Assembly (NCBI GenBank): GCA_944326945.1
Contig: CALVFY010000023.1
Coordinates: 1-39,965 of the forward strand
DNA from: an uncultured Rikenellaceae bacterium
Lineage (GTDB): Bacteria > Bacteroidota > Bacteroidia > Bacteroidales > Rikenellaceae
Length of the DNA stretch: 39,965 nt
Direction: 5' to 3'
Below, piece after piece: positions 1 through 11,195 of this stretch. A program made the position numbers and the translations under genes. The notes under the pieces are model-generated. The model was not told the DNA's origin and searched no databases. It worked only from the letters and a program-made list of their open reading frames with translations. Each line of letters opens with the position of its first letter. The stretch's first letter is position 1.

Positions 1-657
1 CTCACCCCCGATGTGGAACTCTCTCATAACAATGCGTTGCTTTATGACCCGATCGGGAAAGATTACGACCATGGCATGCAGAAACTTTCGGTCTCTCTGC
101 AATATATAGACAATGTGCGTATGGCACATCGGGATTTTCTGCCTCGATGGGGGTACGCTGTCCGGTTGAGTTCCGTGTCCGATCCTTTCAATAAGAATTT
201 CGGTAAGTTGTGGAGTGCCTATGTGCGGGGATATCTGCCCGGCGTGGCCCTTCATCACAGCCTCCGATTGAGAGCGGCTTACCAGTATCAGCATGCCGGG
301 ATCTACAATTACCGGCAGAAGGAGGTCTATCCCCGGGGGGCCAATTATGATATTGCTCCGCGACGTTATCTGGGTACTTCGATCGATTATCAATTTCCGC
401 TCTGTTATCCGGATGGCGGAATCTCTTCGATCGTATACTTCAAACGGATTCGACTCAATCTGATCGGCGATTATGCCCGGTATCAGAATCATCAGGGAAG
501 AATGGGTAATGTCTACTCTTATGGCGGAGAACTGATTTTCGATCTGAATCTGTTGCGTACTCCGTCTCCTGCCACCACCGCATTCGGTCTTTCACTCTAT
601 AAACCCAGCGATCGTAAAGGTTGCGTATTCGGGGTTAATTTGGCGATTCCGTTGTAA
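1..657 (+). CDS. C-terminal part of an outer-membrane-type beta-strand protein (5' end outside window)
   Basis: The reading frame is open from the first base, so this is the last 218 residues of a longer protein and its start is not visible. The sequence alternates aromatic and polar residues in many short strands (for example around YVRGYLPGVALHHSL and LRLRAAYQYQ) and ends in LAIPL after a glycine-rich turn. That is the pattern of an outer-membrane beta-barrel or a large extracellular beta-sheet domain. I think it resembles the C-terminal part of Bacteroidota surface proteins that carry an N-terminal TolB-like propeller, but that rests on general resemblance only. A 77-base gap with a promoter-like box separates it from the downstream PBP gene, so the two are probably transcribed separately. 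Function unknown. Confidence 0.6.
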   Translation, partial: LTPDVELSHNNALLYDPIGKDYDHGMQKLSVSLQYIDNVRMAHRDFLPRWGYAVRLSSVSDPFNKNFGKLWSAYVRGYLPGVALHHSLRLRAAYQYQHAGIYNYRQKEVYPRGANYDIAPRRYLGTSIDYQFPLCYPDGGISSIVYFKRIRLNLIGDYARYQNHQGRMGNVYSYGGELIFDLNLLRTPSPATTAFGLSLYKPSDRKGCVFGVNLAIPL

Positions 658-709
658 ACCTTTGTAAAATATAGGGGAGAACTGTACGTTATATTTCCGG
701 ATAAAATTG

Positions 710-717
710 TACCTTTG
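710..717 (+). promoter_or_regulatory. Promoter -7 box upstream of the PBP1A gene
   Basis: TACCTTTG matches the Bacteroidota -7 consensus TAnnTTTG and lies 17 bases before the ATG at 735, which implies a very short leader. I could not find a convincing -33 TTTG at the usual 19-21 base spacing, so this is only a moderate call. Confidence 0.45.
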
Positions 718-734
718 TCAGGAAAACGAAAGAC

Positions 735-3095
735 ATGGATCGAAAAAAAATCATCGATACGCTTCAGACCCCCAAAGCCGTCAAATGGTTTTGGATCATC
801 GTTACGGCGCCTTTCGCTTTGTTGTTGTTTCTGTTGCTGCTTACGGCAGTAGGACTTTTCGGAAAGCTCCCTTCGTTCGAGGAGCTGGAAAACCCCAAAA
901 GCAACATCTCGACCGAGATCTATTCCGAAGATGGCGAAATGATAGGCTCGTTCTATGTGCAGAACCGATCGTATGTCGATTACGACGAAATTTCCCCCAA
1001 TCTGGTGGCCGCCCTCATCTCTACGGAGGATTCCCGGTTTTATTCCCATTCGGGGATCGACTTTATTTCGCTGGCACGCGTTGGAGTGAAGACTCTGGCA
1101 TTGGGAAATCGCAGCCAGGGTGGTGGTAGTACGATTACTCAACAGCTGGCCAAGAATCTCTTCCCTCGCGATACGTCGATCTATTCCAACCCCTTTTCAC
1201 GGAACGGAAAACTGGTACTCGCCAAACTCAAGGAGTGGATCACGGCCGTTAAATTGGAGTACAACTACACGAAAGAGGAGATTATCGCCATGTATCTCAA
1301 TATCGTGCCTTACGGTAGCAATGCTTATGGTATCAAATCGGCCGCTCAGACGTTTTTTAATAAACAGCCTTCGGAAGTGAGTGTCGAAGAGGCTGCCCTG
1401 CTCGTAGGAGTGGTGAATGCGCCTACCCGATACAGTCCTGTCCGGAATCCGGAAAGAGCCTTGGCACGTCGCAATACGGTGATCGACCGCATGGAGGCCA
1501 ATGGTTACCTGACTGCTCCCCAGCGCGATTCGCTTAAACTTCTGCCGATAACGCTCGATTATCATCCCGTCTCTCACAACAAGGGAAGCGGAACCTATTT
1601 CCGGGAGATGTTGCGTACGGTGATGACCGCCCGACGTCCCGAAGCAGCGGATTATTATAATGAATGGGACTATCAACAGGCTGTCCATGAGTGGGAAAAC
1701 AATCCTCTCTACGGTTGGTGTAATAAGAATATGAAGGCCGACGGCACCCCTTACAACATCTATCGGGATGGATTGAAGATCTATACTACCATCAATTCGA
1801 CTATGCAACAATATGCTGAGAAGGCTGTCGAGGAGCAGATGTCGAAAGAGGTGCAGCCGGCTATGGAACGTCAGTTTAAACGGACCAAAAAAATTTTTAT
1901 CGGCGTAGATAAGGAGGGCGAGGAGAAAATTATCCGTAGTGCGATGCGCTATACGGACCGTTATCGGATTCTCAAGGCTCGGGGCGCTTCGCAGGCCGAA
2001 ATTGACGAGGTATTCAATACCCCGGTGGAGATGAGAGTGTTCAGTTATCAGGGGGATATCGATACGGTGATGACTCCCCGCGATTCGATTCTCTATCACA
2101 AACGGATGATGCGTTGTTCGTTCATGGCTCTCGATCCTTCGACTGGACATCTGAAGGCTTATGTGGGAGGTCCCGATTTCCGTTATTTCAAGTATGATAT
2201 GGTTCGGCAGGGAAAACGGCAGGTGGGGTCGACCATCAAACCTTTTATCTATACCTTTGCCATCGAACACTTGGGGTACAACCCATGTACTTTGGTGCCA
2301 AATCTCCCCACTACGATCGAGACTGATACGGGCGATGCCTGGACACCGAAGGAAGCCGGAAATGTGGTATATGACGGCGCTCTCAAACCTTTGAAATGGG
2401 GGCTGGCCAACAGTAGGAATAACTACTCGGCCTGGATCATGAAACAGGCCAAACAACCCGTTGCGGTAGCCGATTTTATCCATAAGATGGGTATTCACAG
2501 CTATATCGATCCGGTGTATGCGCTCTGTTTGGGGACTCCAGACGTTTCGCTCTACGAGATGGTGAGTGCCTATGCTACGTTCGCCAATCGAGGGGTCTAT
2601 ACCGATCCGATTTTTGTTACGCGGATCGAAGATCGTCATGGGAATCTGATAGCTTCGTTTACCCCCACCTCGAACGATGCGATCAGTGAACAAACGGCTT
2701 ATACGATGCTCGGTATGCTTAAGAATGTGGTGAATGCCGGAACGGCCGGTCGTTTACGCTGGATGTTCAAGTTTACGGGCGATATGGGAGGTAAGACCGG
2801 TACTTCGCAGAACAATTCGGATGCCTGGTTTATCGGAGTGACACCCAAGCTGGTGGCCGGTGCGTGGGTCGGTGGCGAGGATCGCAGTGTGCATCTCTAT
2901 TCAAGGGCCGAAGGTTCGGTGATGGCACTGCCGATCTATGGCAAGTTTATGCAACGGGTGTATGCCGATCCGAGATTAGGTATTAAACAGACCGATACGT
3001 TCCCCTTGCCTGTGGGTGCGGTTACTTACGAGTGTGACAGTGAGGTTGCCGTGGAACCTGCGCCGGAGGAGGGTGGCGATGAATTTTTCGATTAA
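735..3095 (+). CDS. mrcA: Class A penicillin-binding protein (PBP1A-type, transglycosylase/transpeptidase)
   Basis: Bifunctional peptidoglycan synthase of 786 residues. It polymerises lipid II into glycan strands and cross-links the stem peptides in the periplasm. A cytoplasmic N-terminus is followed by one membrane anchor (about residues 18-42). The GT51 domain carries the [10 protein letters not shown] motif with catalytic Glu98 and the [12 protein letters not shown] motif (130-141). The transpeptidase domain shows all three penicillin-binding motifs: STIK with nucleophile Ser499, SRN at 560-562, and KTGT at 687-690. The protein ends in an acidic tail rich in Glu and Asp. Length and domain order are normal for PBP1A of Bacteroidota. 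The gene lies 40 bases upstream of asd on the same strand. Asd feeds the diaminopimelate branch that supplies the peptide substrate, so co-transcription would make sense but is inferred. The symbol follows the E. coli PBP1A name. Confidence 0.95.
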   Translation: MDRKKIIDTLQTPKAVKWFWIIVTAPFALLLFLLLLTAVGLFGKLPSFEELENPKSNISTEIYSEDGEMIGSFYVQNRSYVDYDEISPNLVAALISTEDSRFYSHSGIDFISLARVGVKTLALGNRSQGGGSTITQQLAKNLFPRDTSIYSNPFSRNGKLVLAKLKEWITAVKLEYNYTKEEIIAMYLNIVPYGSNAYGIKSAAQTFFNKQPSEVSVEEAALLVGVVNAPTRYSPVRNPERALARRNTVIDRMEANGYLTAPQRDSLKLLPITLDYHPVSHNKGSGTYFREMLRTVMTARRPEAADYYNEWDYQQAVHEWENNPLYGWCNKNMKADGTPYNIYRDGLKIYTTINSTMQQYAEKAVEEQMSKEVQPAMERQFKRTKKIFIGVDKEGEEKIIRSAMRYTDRYRILKARGASQAEIDEVFNTPVEMRVFSYQGDIDTVMTPRDSILYHKRMMRCSFMALDPSTGHLKAYVGGPDFRYFKYDMVRQGKRQVGSTIKPFIYTFAIEHLGYNPCTLVPNLPTTIETDTGDAWTPKEAGNVVYDGALKPLKWGLANSRNNYSAWIMKQAKQPVAVADFIHKMGIHSYIDPVYALCLGTPDVSLYEMVSAYATFANRGVYTDPIFVTRIEDRHGNLIASFTPTSNDAISEQTAYTMLGMLKNVVNAGTAGRLRWMFKFTGDMGGKTGTSQNNSDAWFIGVTPKLVAGAWVGGEDRSVHLYSRAEGSVMALPIYGKFMQRVYADPRLGIKQTDTFPLPVGAVTYECDSEVAVEPAPEEGGDEFFD

Positions 3096-3135
3096 CAGAC
3101 AATCAATCATAAATTCCAACAATTACGATCCAATC

Positions 3136-4146
3136 ATGAAAATTGCTATTGTCGGTGCCAGCGGCGCGGTGGGCCAGGAGTTCTTTCGGGTGCTCGAACA
3201 ACGCGCATTTCCCATGGATGAACTGCTTCTGTTCGGCTCCTCGCGCAGTGCAGGAAGAACGTATCCGTTCAAGGGTAAGAATATCACGGTGAAACTGCTT
3301 CAGCACAACGACGATTTTAAAGGAGTGGATATTGCCTTCGTGTCGGCCGGAGCCGGAACTTCCAAGGAGTTCGAGAAGACTATCACCAAACACGGGACAT
3401 TGATGATCGACAATTCGAGTGCATTCCGTATGGATGAGGATGTACCCCTGGTCGTTCCTGAGGTGAACCCTCGCGATGCAGTGAATCCTTCGCGCAATGT
3501 GATTGCCAATCCGAACTGTACGACAATCCAGATGGTGGTGGCGCTCAAGGCGATCGAAGATCTTTCCCATATCCGTAAGGTGCATGTGTCTACTTATCAG
3601 GCAGCCAGTGGAGCCGGAGCTTCGGCCATGGCCGAATTGGAGAATCAATATCGTGAATTGATCGAGGGCAAGGAACCTACGGTGGAGAAGTTTGCCTATC
3701 AGCTGGCCTATAATGTGATTCCGCATGTGGATGTCTTCACTGACAACGGATATACGAAGGAGGAGATGAAGATGTACAACGAGACGCGTAAGATTATGCA
3801 TTCGGATGTGGCTGTGAGTGCTACTTGTGTACGGGTTCCGGTTATGCGTGCCCATTCCGAGAGCGTGTGGGTGGAGACTGAGCGACCGATCAGCGTCGAG
3901 GAGGCCCGTAAGGCGTTTGCCAAGGCAGAGGGTGTGGTTTTGATGGACGAACCGGATCGTAAAAAGTATCCTATGCCGCTCTTCCTGGCCGGAGAGGATC
4001 CTGTCTTTGTAGGACGTATCCGTAAGGATTTGAGTAATCCCAACGGTTTGACTTTCTGGTGTGTCAGCGACCAGATTCGTAAGGGAGCTGCTTTAAATGC
4101 CGTACAGATTGCCGAATATCTGATCTATAACGGACATATCAAATAG
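3136..4146 (+). CDS. asd: Aspartate-semialdehyde dehydrogenase
   Basis: NADP-dependent enzyme of 336 residues that reduces beta-aspartyl phosphate to aspartate semialdehyde, the branch point to lysine/diaminopimelate, threonine and methionine. The N-terminus [13 protein letters not shown] gives the dinucleotide-binding loop (residues 7-13). The catalytic cysteine is Cys128 in NPNCTT, and the catalytic histidine is His240 in [10 protein letters not shown]. The reading frame extends upstream in phase into the end of the PBP gene, but the ATG at 3136 puts the Rossmann fold exactly at the N-terminus as in the family, so I use that start. The gene converges with ruvB across a 37-base gap in which I see no strong terminator hairpin, only the short palindrome TTGGCCAA. 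Confidence 0.96.
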   Translation: MKIAIVGASGAVGQEFFRVLEQRAFPMDELLLFGSSRSAGRTYPFKGKNITVKLLQHNDDFKGVDIAFVSAGAGTSKEFEKTITKHGTLMIDNSSAFRMDEDVPLVVPEVNPRDAVNPSRNVIANPNCTTIQMVVALKAIEDLSHIRKVHVSTYQAASGAGASAMAELENQYRELIEGKEPTVEKFAYQLAYNVIPHVDVFTDNGYTKEEMKMYNETRKIMHSDVAVSATCVRVPVMRAHSESVWVETERPISVEEARKAFAKAEGVVLMDEPDRKKYPMPLFLAGEDPVFVGRIRKDLSNPNGLTFWCVSDQIRKGAALNAVQIAEYLIYNGHIK

Positions 4147-4183
4147 ATTGTATAATTCTTTTTTGGCCAACGGGTGGGGAGTT

Positions 4184-5200
4184 TCAGAACAGAGTTCCCT
4201 CCTGGGCGGGCGGGACGATCCCTAAATGGGTGTAAGCCAATTCTGTCACTTCCCGGCCCCGGGGTGTCCGTTTCAGGAAACCCTCTTTGATGAGGAATGG
4301 TTCGTAGACCTCTTCGATTGTGCCTCCCTCTTCTCCCACGGCTGTGGCAATGGTGTTGATTCCCACCGGCCCTCCGTTGAATTTGTGAATGATGGTCGAA
4401 AGGATTTTGTGGTCCATACGGTCCAGTCCTCGTGCATCGATATTGAGGGCGCCTAAGGCGAATCGGGTGATTTCAAGATTAATACGTCCGTCGCCTTTGA
4501 CCATGGCGAAATCTCTTACACGTCGCAGTAGCGAGTTGGCGATACGGGGAGTGCCTCGACTACGGAGGGCGATCTCGCGTGAAGCTTCGGTATCGATCGG
4601 AATATCCAGAATGGAGGCCGAACGGCGAATGATTCCGGCCAGAGTTGTCGTGTCGTAGTACTCCAAGTGGCATTGGATGCCGAATCGGGCCCGTAATGGG
4701 CTGGTCAATAGTCCGCTACGTGTGGTGGCACCGATCAGCGTAAAAGGATTCAACTCGATCTGAATCGACCGGGCGCTGGGTCCTTTATCCAATACAATGT
4801 CGATCTTGTAGTCCTCCATGGCCGAATAAAGATACTCTTCCACAATCGGACTCAAGCGGTGGATTTCGTCGATAAAGAGTACGTCACCCGGATTAAGGTT
4901 GGTGAGCAATCCTGCCAAGTCACCCGGTTTATCCAATACGGGACCCGATGTTACACGCAGTGTTCCGCCCATTTCATTGCTGATGATGCCTGCCAGTGTG
5001 GTTTTGCCAAGTCCGGGGGGGCCATGTAGCAATACGTGGTCGAGCGCTTCGCCACGCATCAGGGCTGCTTTGATGAAGATGCGGAGATTTTCGATGATCT
5101 TGTCTTGTCCGTTGAAACTGTCCAGTTCCTGAGGTCGGATTTTATTTTCGAATTCCAGATCGGTTTCGGCTCCGCGTAATATCTTGTTACTTTCACTCAT
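4184..5200 (-). CDS. ruvB: Holliday junction branch migration DNA helicase RuvB
   Basis: AAA+ motor of 338 residues that, with RuvA, drives branch migration of Holliday junctions during recombinational repair. Walker A is GPPGLGKTT (60-68) and Walker B is FIDEIH (109-114). The arginine-finger region SPLRARFG follows, and the C-terminal winged-helix domain contains the typical [10 protein letters not shown] stretch. The length matches the usual 330-350. The gene follows a large outer-membrane-protein gene on the same strand with only 25 bases between them. I see no TAnnTTTG box in that gap, so ruvB is probably read from the outer-membrane-protein promoter or from a site inside that gene. Neither ruvA nor ruvC is nearby. 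Confidence 0.97.
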   Translation of the reverse strand: MSESNKILRGAETDLEFENKIRPQELDSFNGQDKIIENLRIFIKAALMRGEALDHVLLHGPPGLGKTTLAGIISNEMGGTLRVTSGPVLDKPGDLAGLLTNLNPGDVLFIDEIHRLSPIVEEYLYSAMEDYKIDIVLDKGPSARSIQIELNPFTLIGATTRSGLLTSPLRARFGIQCHLEYYDTTTLAGIIRRSASILDIPIDTEASREIALRSRGTPRIANSLLRRVRDFAMVKGDGRINLEITRFALGALNIDARGLDRMDHKILSTIIHKFNGGPVGINTIATAVGEEGGTIEEVYEPFLIKEGFLKRTPRGREVTELAYTHLGIVPPAQEGTLF

Positions 5201-5225
5201 AGCGCAAAAGAACGTCCGGCAAATA

Positions 5226-8162
5226 TTATTTTTTCGCTGGGGATCCGGACGAATTTTTCGGCAAATTACTCATTTTTTTCAAATCCTTCAGATCAATCTC
5301 CTGAAAATTTTCGCCGGCAGGCATCTTCGAAGCCCGTTTCTTCCCGTGTACCATGGAGTTGAAGCGATACGAAAAGCGTGCGAGAATATATCTTCCCAGT
5401 GTATTGGTCTGTACATCAGAAACCCGATCGTCGTAGACGTAGTGGAGCAGATTGCGGTTTTGGTTCAACAGATCGTAGGCCGTGATACGGAATTCGCCGT
5501 TCTGATGGCGGAATATTTTCTTGCCGATACCCACATCCAGCAGGAAGAAGGAGCTGGTAAAGTTAGTCGAACTGGAGCTGGTGTAATATTTCCATGTGGC
5601 CAGTGTATTGAAGGTAAATCCGAGCGGAAGGATGACGCTCATCGAGTAGTACAGGTTTTGATTGAGGAACGAGACATTGTCCTTAGCCGAGTTACGGGTG
5701 TAGTTGAAAGCCGTATTGGAATAGAAGTTAAAGTCTACGTTTTCCGAGATATTGCTGGTGATGCCGACCCGTACTCCGCCCGAGTGGATGTTTGCATAGC
5801 TGAGATAGGTGTAGATCGACGGGGTGCGGATAAAGTTGTATTTCAACGAGAGATTGACATTGCTCCGGATCGGTTTGACAGCCATGCTGTAGGTTCCCGA
5901 GGTACGAATGGATATATATCCGTTCAGATTGACATAGCGTCGTACGAATGCACCCTCTTCTACTTCTACTCCGGTTCCAGGAGTCTTTGCGGCGGAGGGA
6001 TAGATGATCGTATCGTGCGGCATCACTTCCGTGCTGTTGGCCACGAAATTAGAACGGGTTATGGCATTGAGTGTGAGTGTGAGGTTGCGCGATTTACGGA
6101 TATTAGATCCGTTGTAAAAAAGATTCAATGTGTGTTGATAGCCCTCCTTCAGGTCTGGATTACCTACTCGGACATTGGTGGGTGAATTGTTGTTGACATA
6201 GTTCTGCATCTGGTCGATTCGTGGCAAGATGGTACGTCCGCGGTATTGGATCTTCAGATAACGGCTCTTCTCGAGTGAGTAACGGAACGTGAGTGTCGGC
6301 TGCACATCGAAGAATGTTTGCTTGTTTTTATCGGGTATGGGCTCGAATTCCTCTCTTTTCTGATGGATGCTTTGAAAGTCGACCGTGGTGTTCAGAGTGT
6401 ATTTTTTACTGTAATAGGCATAGCCGATACCCCCTCCGTAGGTGTTGTAGTCGCGATCCATGCTGTTGCTCTGAGAGGAATTTTTGACACTGTATTCGGG
6501 CAGATGATCAGGTTCTTTTCTGTATTTATTATTGTAAGCCTGTTTGTCGGTGGCACCCCAATCCTTGCTCATTACATAATTGATGAGGATCCGATGGCGT
6601 TTGGCGAAAGGTTCCGCATAGGTCAGACGCAATTTGAGTTGATTGTTCGTGGTAGATTGAGTGGTCAGACGGTCGATCGGATTGGAACTTTCCACCCAAT
6701 CGTAGACTCCTTCGCTGGTTTTTCTGTAGCTGGCACGATCCAAGTCATGTTGAAGCCGGTCCTGATCTCGGTCGCTGATCATGTAATAGAGATTGGCGGA
6801 GATCGAACGGCCTTTTTTTGAGGGGAATCGGTGGGCGAAAGTGGCGTTACCCGAGATTGAATAGTTGAGATTGTCGGTCAGATTACGGGTAGTGTTGCGC
6901 TTGGCAGAATCGGTCGGGATGTCGGAAGTTTTGCTTTGAAGAGTGAGCGATTCGCCTAATTCGGTACGGTTGTTTTTCTGGACATTGATTCGTGGAGAGA
7001 GAATGAATGTGTTGTTGCTGTTGATCTTCCATTCCAGTCTGAAATACATCCGATTGTTGTGATTGGTGGCCAACGACTGATTGTCATTGGAGACATGCTT
7101 GCTTTGGAATAAGCCCCGAGGATCGGGAAAATAGTCGTTTTCTCTGTGGTTGTTCTGATCGTTGCGGTTGTTGTCGTAGAAATAGTTTCCTGAGAATCGG
7201 ATTTTTTTCGTTTCAGCCGAGTAGTTCATACCCACCCCTGTAATGCGTTGGACACCCATAGGCTGGTTTTTCAAGTTCCCGTTGTTGTCCACCTGAACTT
7301 CGTCGGCCAGTTCATTCTGTCCGAACTTCATGGTGTTGACGTTGTTGGCCAATGCCGTTACGGTGATTCTCTGGCTGGGGGTGAACCTCGAGAAATTACC
7401 TCCTGTCAGATAACGGAACTTGCGGTCACGGTTGTCCAGATCGGTTCCGCCAGACCCTTCGCCCTTGAATAACGTACTTTTACCATCTTTGGTTTTGGTG
7501 ACGATATTGATGGCTTTCTGACTGTTTCCGTCGTCGAATCCGATCAGTCGGGATTGTTCGCTTTGCTCGTCAAAAATTTGGATGCTTTCGATAGCATCTG
7601 CCGGCAGGTTTTTCAGGGCAGTCATCGGGTCGGTGCCGAAGAAGAGTCGTCCGTCTACATAAATTTTACGAATCGGTTCGCCTTGGGCCTCTACCCGACC
7701 GTTCTGAATCACGACTCCTGGCATTTTCATCAACAGTTCGTCTGCATCGGCATCCGGAGTGGTTTTGAAAGCTGCCGCATTGAACTGGGTGGTGTCTGCT
7801 TTCTGGATTGATATCGGGGCCTCGCTCTTTACTACGACAGCATCGATCTGATTCGTATTTTCCTTCAGATAGATGTTTCCCACGTCGAGAGAGGTGGATT
7901 TGATCTCTATTTTGATTTCAGCGGTAGTGAATCCCAAGAAGACGATTTGGATAGTCTTGGTCGTACGGGGTACTTTCCCTAAGGAGAACACTCCCTGGGC
8001 ATCGCACATGGTGTTGATACTGCCATCCGGAGTCATAACCGTAGCTCCTGCCAATGCCGTACTGTCGGTAGCCGAGAGGACACGTCCCCGTAATGTGGCG
8101 GTTTGGGCAACACTTGTGTAAGCCAATACGGTGAACAACAACAAGAGCAGGGTTTGTTTCAT
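5226..8162 (-). CDS. TonB-dependent-receptor-like outer-membrane beta-barrel protein with carboxypeptidase-regulatory-like N-domain
   Basis: Protein of 978 residues with a signal peptide (about 1-20, ending SVAQ). A carboxypeptidase-regulatory-like beta-sandwich (about 22-100) contains [17 protein letters not shown], typical of Bacteroidota surface proteins. A plug-like segment (about 105-225) includes the MPGV and YVDGR motifs seen in plug domains. The remaining 700 or so residues are rich in Asn, Tyr and Ser and form many predicted barrel strands. This looks like the outer-membrane barrel family often listed next to SusC-like receptors, but there is no SusD-like partner and no recognisable TonB box, so I do not call it SusC. 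After the last strand ([10 protein letters not shown]) comes a tail of about 40 Lys/Asn/Ser-rich residues. Substrate unknown. It lies 25 bases upstream of ruvB. Confidence 0.88.
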   Translation of the reverse strand: MKQTLLLLLFTVLAYTSVAQTATLRGRVLSATDSTALAGATVMTPDGSINTMCDAQGVFSLGKVPRTTKTIQIVFLGFTTAEIKIEIKSTSLDVGNIYLKENTNQIDAVVVKSEAPISIQKADTTQFNAAAFKTTPDADADELLMKMPGVVIQNGRVEAQGEPIRKIYVDGRLFFGTDPMTALKNLPADAIESIQIFDEQSEQSRLIGFDDGNSQKAINIVTKTKDGKSTLFKGEGSGGTDLDNRDRKFRYLTGGNFSRFTPSQRITVTALANNVNTMKFGQNELADEVQVDNNGNLKNQPMGVQRITGVGMNYSAETKKIRFSGNYFYDNNRNDQNNHRENDYFPDPRGLFQSKHVSNDNQSLATNHNNRMYFRLEWKINSNNTFILSPRINVQKNNRTELGESLTLQSKTSDIPTDSAKRNTTRNLTDNLNYSISGNATFAHRFPSKKGRSISANLYYMISDRDQDRLQHDLDRASYRKTSEGVYDWVESSNPIDRLTTQSTTNNQLKLRLTYAEPFAKRHRILINYVMSKDWGATDKQAYNNKYRKEPDHLPEYSVKNSSQSNSMDRDYNTYGGGIGYAYYSKKYTLNTTVDFQSIHQKREEFEPIPDKNKQTFFDVQPTLTFRYSLEKSRYLKIQYRGRTILPRIDQMQNYVNNNSPTNVRVGNPDLKEGYQHTLNLFYNGSNIRKSRNLTLTLNAITRSNFVANSTEVMPHDTIIYPSAAKTPGTGVEVEEGAFVRRYVNLNGYISIRTSGTYSMAVKPIRSNVNLSLKYNFIRTPSIYTYLSYANIHSGGVRVGITSNISENVDFNFYSNTAFNYTRNSAKDNVSFLNQNLYYSMSVILPLGFTFNTLATWKYYTSSSSTNFTSSFFLLDVGIGKKIFRHQNGEFRITAYDLLNQNRNLLHYVYDDRVSDVQTNTLGRYILARFSYRFNSMVHGKKRASKMPAGENFQEIDLKDLKKMSNLPKNSSGSPAKK

Positions 8163-8182
8163 CGGTAGGGTAGATTAGTTAC

Positions 8183-8235
8183 GTTACAAAGAAAGATTTA
8201 TTTTGCAAGTTACAAAGATAAGATTTATTTTACAA
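8183..8235 (-). repeat. Two tandem imperfect copies of a 26-base motif in a promoter region
   Basis: The segments 8183-8208 and 8209-8235 are adjacent direct copies that both begin GTTACAAAG and end GATTTATTTT(A/G)CAA. They differ by a one-base length change and a few substitutions. Read on the minus strand, each contains a -7-like box: TATCTTTG in the distal copy and TTTCTTTG in the proximal copy. The repeat sits 21 bases upstream of the start of the outer-membrane barrel gene. Confidence 0.8.
8213..8220 (-). promoter_or_regulatory. Promoter -7 box for the outer-membrane barrel gene
   Basis: On the minus strand this reads TATCTTTG, a perfect match to TAnnTTTG, and lies about 50 bases upstream of the start codon at 8162. 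No clear TTTG is present 19-21 bases further upstream. The box lies inside the tandem repeat described above. Confidence 0.5.
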
Positions 8236-8331
8236 TAAGAGATGTTGGATCATGCTAAATAGTTAAATAATTTGAAAAATGAGAAATTCATGATATGGAA
8301 GATGTTGGGTAGAGTTGTCTGGGCGGATGAT

Positions 8332-8343
8332 GGGAACGTTCCC
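8332..8343. promoter_or_regulatory. Perfect 12-base palindrome, possible operator
   Basis: GGGAACGTTCCC is a perfect palindrome between the divergent barrel and amide-hydrolase genes, about 28 bases upstream of the presumed -33 element of the hydrolase promoter. No gene ends here on the plus strand, so a terminator role is unlikely despite the T-run that follows. A dimeric regulator binding site is the simplest reading. The regulator is not identified. Confidence 0.35.
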
Positions 8344-8370
8344 GTTATTTTTTGAATGAAAAGGGAATGA

Positions 8371-8404
8371 TTTGTGTAGAGATCCAATAATTTAGTTATC
8401 TTTA
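8371..8404 (+). promoter_or_regulatory. Probable promoter of the choloylglycine-hydrolase-family gene
   Basis: TTTG at 8371-8374 and TATCTTTA at 8397-8404 resemble the Bacteroidota -33 and -7 elements. The spacer is 22 bases, slightly long, and the last base of the -7 box deviates. The start codon follows 24 bases later at 8429. Confidence 0.4.
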
Positions 8405-8428
8405 TGAAGTACGCAAAATGTTTGCATT

Positions 8429-9517
8429 ATGAAAAAAAGAATTTTATCGATCATTGCAACTTGTTGGGGAGTGGCGATGATTTTTTCGCTTCAATCGGTG
8501 GAGGCTTGTACCGGCATCACTCTCAGGGCAAAAGATGGGGCTTGTATTGCCGCCCGGACCATAGAATGGGGAGGCAGTAATTTGAACAGTTGTTATGTGG
8601 TGGTGCCGCGAGGATATACGCAACAGTCGTTTGTCCCGGGAGGGACGGACGGGATGAGCTTTTCCGCTCGTTATGGATATGTCGGATTTGCCGTCGAACA
8701 GAAGGAGTTCGTGGCGGAAGGATTGAACGAGGCGGGACTTTCGGCGGGGCTTTTCTATTTTCCCGGCTATGGAAAGTACGAAGAGTTTGATCCGGCAGAA
8801 AAATCGTCCAGTATAGCCGATTTACAACTTGTTTCATGGATTCTGGGTAGTTGTAGCACGGTGGACGAGGTGAAGAAGGCTGTGGAAAGTGTACATGTGG
8901 TATCGATAGATCCGAGAGCCTCTACCGTGCATTGGAGATTTACGGATCTTTCCGGACGTCAGGTGGTATTGGAGATTGTGGGCGGCGAACCCCGATTTTT
9001 TGAAAATACATTAGGCGTGTTGACCAATTCTCCCGGTTTCGAGTGGCAGTTGACGAATTTGAATAACTATGTGAATCTTCATGCCGGTTCGGCAGCGGCA
9101 CATGATTTCGGAACCATGCAACTGGCGCCTTTTGGTGCGGGTAGCGGTATGTTAGGTATTCCGGGCGATGTGACTCCTCCTTCGCGGTTTGTGCGGGCGG
9201 CATTCTTCCAGACGACCGCTCCGCAACCAGGTACGGCTCTCGATGCCGTTCTGCAAGGGTTTCAGATTTTGAATAATTTCGACATTCCGGTTGGCGTCGA
9301 ATTCGCCGATGGCAAGATTCCTGCCGATATCCCGAGTGCTACCCAATGGACTTCGGCAACCGATATGGTGAATCGTAAGATCTACTACCGTACGATGTAT
9401 AATAGCGTGATCCGGTGTTTCGATTTGCGGACGATCGACTTTGCTCGGGTGAAGTATCGTTCCGTTCCGTTGGATCAGGTGGGGCAACAACCGATTATCA
9501 CTGTCTCTGTTCAATAA
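8429..9517 (+). CDS. Secreted linear amide C-N hydrolase, choloylglycine hydrolase / penicillin V acylase family
   Basis: Ntn hydrolase of 362 residues. The family cleaves amide bonds in conjugated bile salts, penicillin V or acyl-homoserine lactones. A signal peptide (about 1-26) ends in SVEA, and Cys27 follows directly, so signal cleavage would expose the N-terminal nucleophile that the family needs. Other family landmarks are Arg43 in ARTIEWGG, Asn200 in LTNSPGFEW and Arg253 in PPSRFVRAAF. The acidic partner in the first loop is Glu46 rather than the Asp of lactobacillal bile salt hydrolases. As far as I recall, that variant is usual in Gram-negative relatives. A periplasmic or secreted location is expected. 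The substrate cannot be settled from sequence, though bile-salt hydrolysis is plausible in a gut organism. The gene is monocistronic and ends at a strong hairpin shared with gdhA. Confidence 0.93.
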   Translation: MKKRILSIIATCWGVAMIFSLQSVEACTGITLRAKDGACIAARTIEWGGSNLNSCYVVVPRGYTQQSFVPGGTDGMSFSARYGYVGFAVEQKEFVAEGLNEAGLSAGLFYFPGYGKYEEFDPAEKSSSIADLQLVSWILGSCSTVDEVKKAVESVHVVSIDPRASTVHWRFTDLSGRQVVLEIVGGEPRFFENTLGVLTNSPGFEWQLTNLNNYVNLHAGSAAAHDFGTMQLAPFGAGSGMLGIPGDVTPPSRFVRAAFFQTTAPQPGTALDAVLQGFQILNNFDIPVGVEFADGKIPADIPSATQWTSATDMVNRKIYYRTMYNSVIRCFDLRTIDFARVKYRSVPLDQVGQQPIITVSVQ

Positions 9518-9535
9518 GACAGGACATGGCGGATG

Positions 9536-9571
9536 AAAAAATCCCGACAATTCGGTTGTCGGGATTTTTTT
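9536..9571. terminator. Bidirectional rho-independent terminator between the hydrolase gene and gdhA
   Basis: A 10-base-pair stem, ATCCCGACAA (9541-9550) with TTGTCGGGAT (9556-9565), has a 5-base loop. It is followed by T7 on the plus strand and preceded by an A-run that becomes a U-run on the minus strand. It lies 19 bases after the hydrolase stop codon and 36 bases after the gdhA stop, so it can end both convergent transcripts. Confidence 0.88.
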
Positions 9572-9606
9572 GTGGATATAGTAAATTAATTAATAAGTGG
9601 AAATAT

Positions 9607-11079
<1,473 letters not shown>

Positions 11080-11195
11080 TCAACGTCCGATTCGATTAAA
11101 AATTGGAGCCGGAGAAAAAAAATGAGTTATGATCCCTAATCGGGAACAGGGGAAATCGACGGAATTTGTCAATTTTAAATTTTTTTTGAAAAAAT

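Noticed and set aside
1197..2693. 498-codon minus-strand frame inside the PBP1A gene
   Set aside because: His/Ile/Arg-rich translation without motifs. It overlaps a PBP whose glycosyltransferase and transpeptidase motifs are all intact.
5226..8162. Reading the barrel protein as a SusC nutrient receptor of a polysaccharide utilisation locus
   Set aside because: No SusD-like lipoprotein, no glycoside hydrolase and no sensor-regulator is adjacent, and no TonB box was seen.
8341..8353. Terminator at the palindrome GGGAACGTTCCC followed by T6
   Set aside because: No plus-strand gene ends upstream, and a hairpin would have at most four or five pairs.
8491..8512. Lipoprotein signal in the amide hydrolase
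   Set aside because: The VEAC context has Glu at -2, which does not fit a lipobox, and family chemistry needs a free N-terminal Cys.
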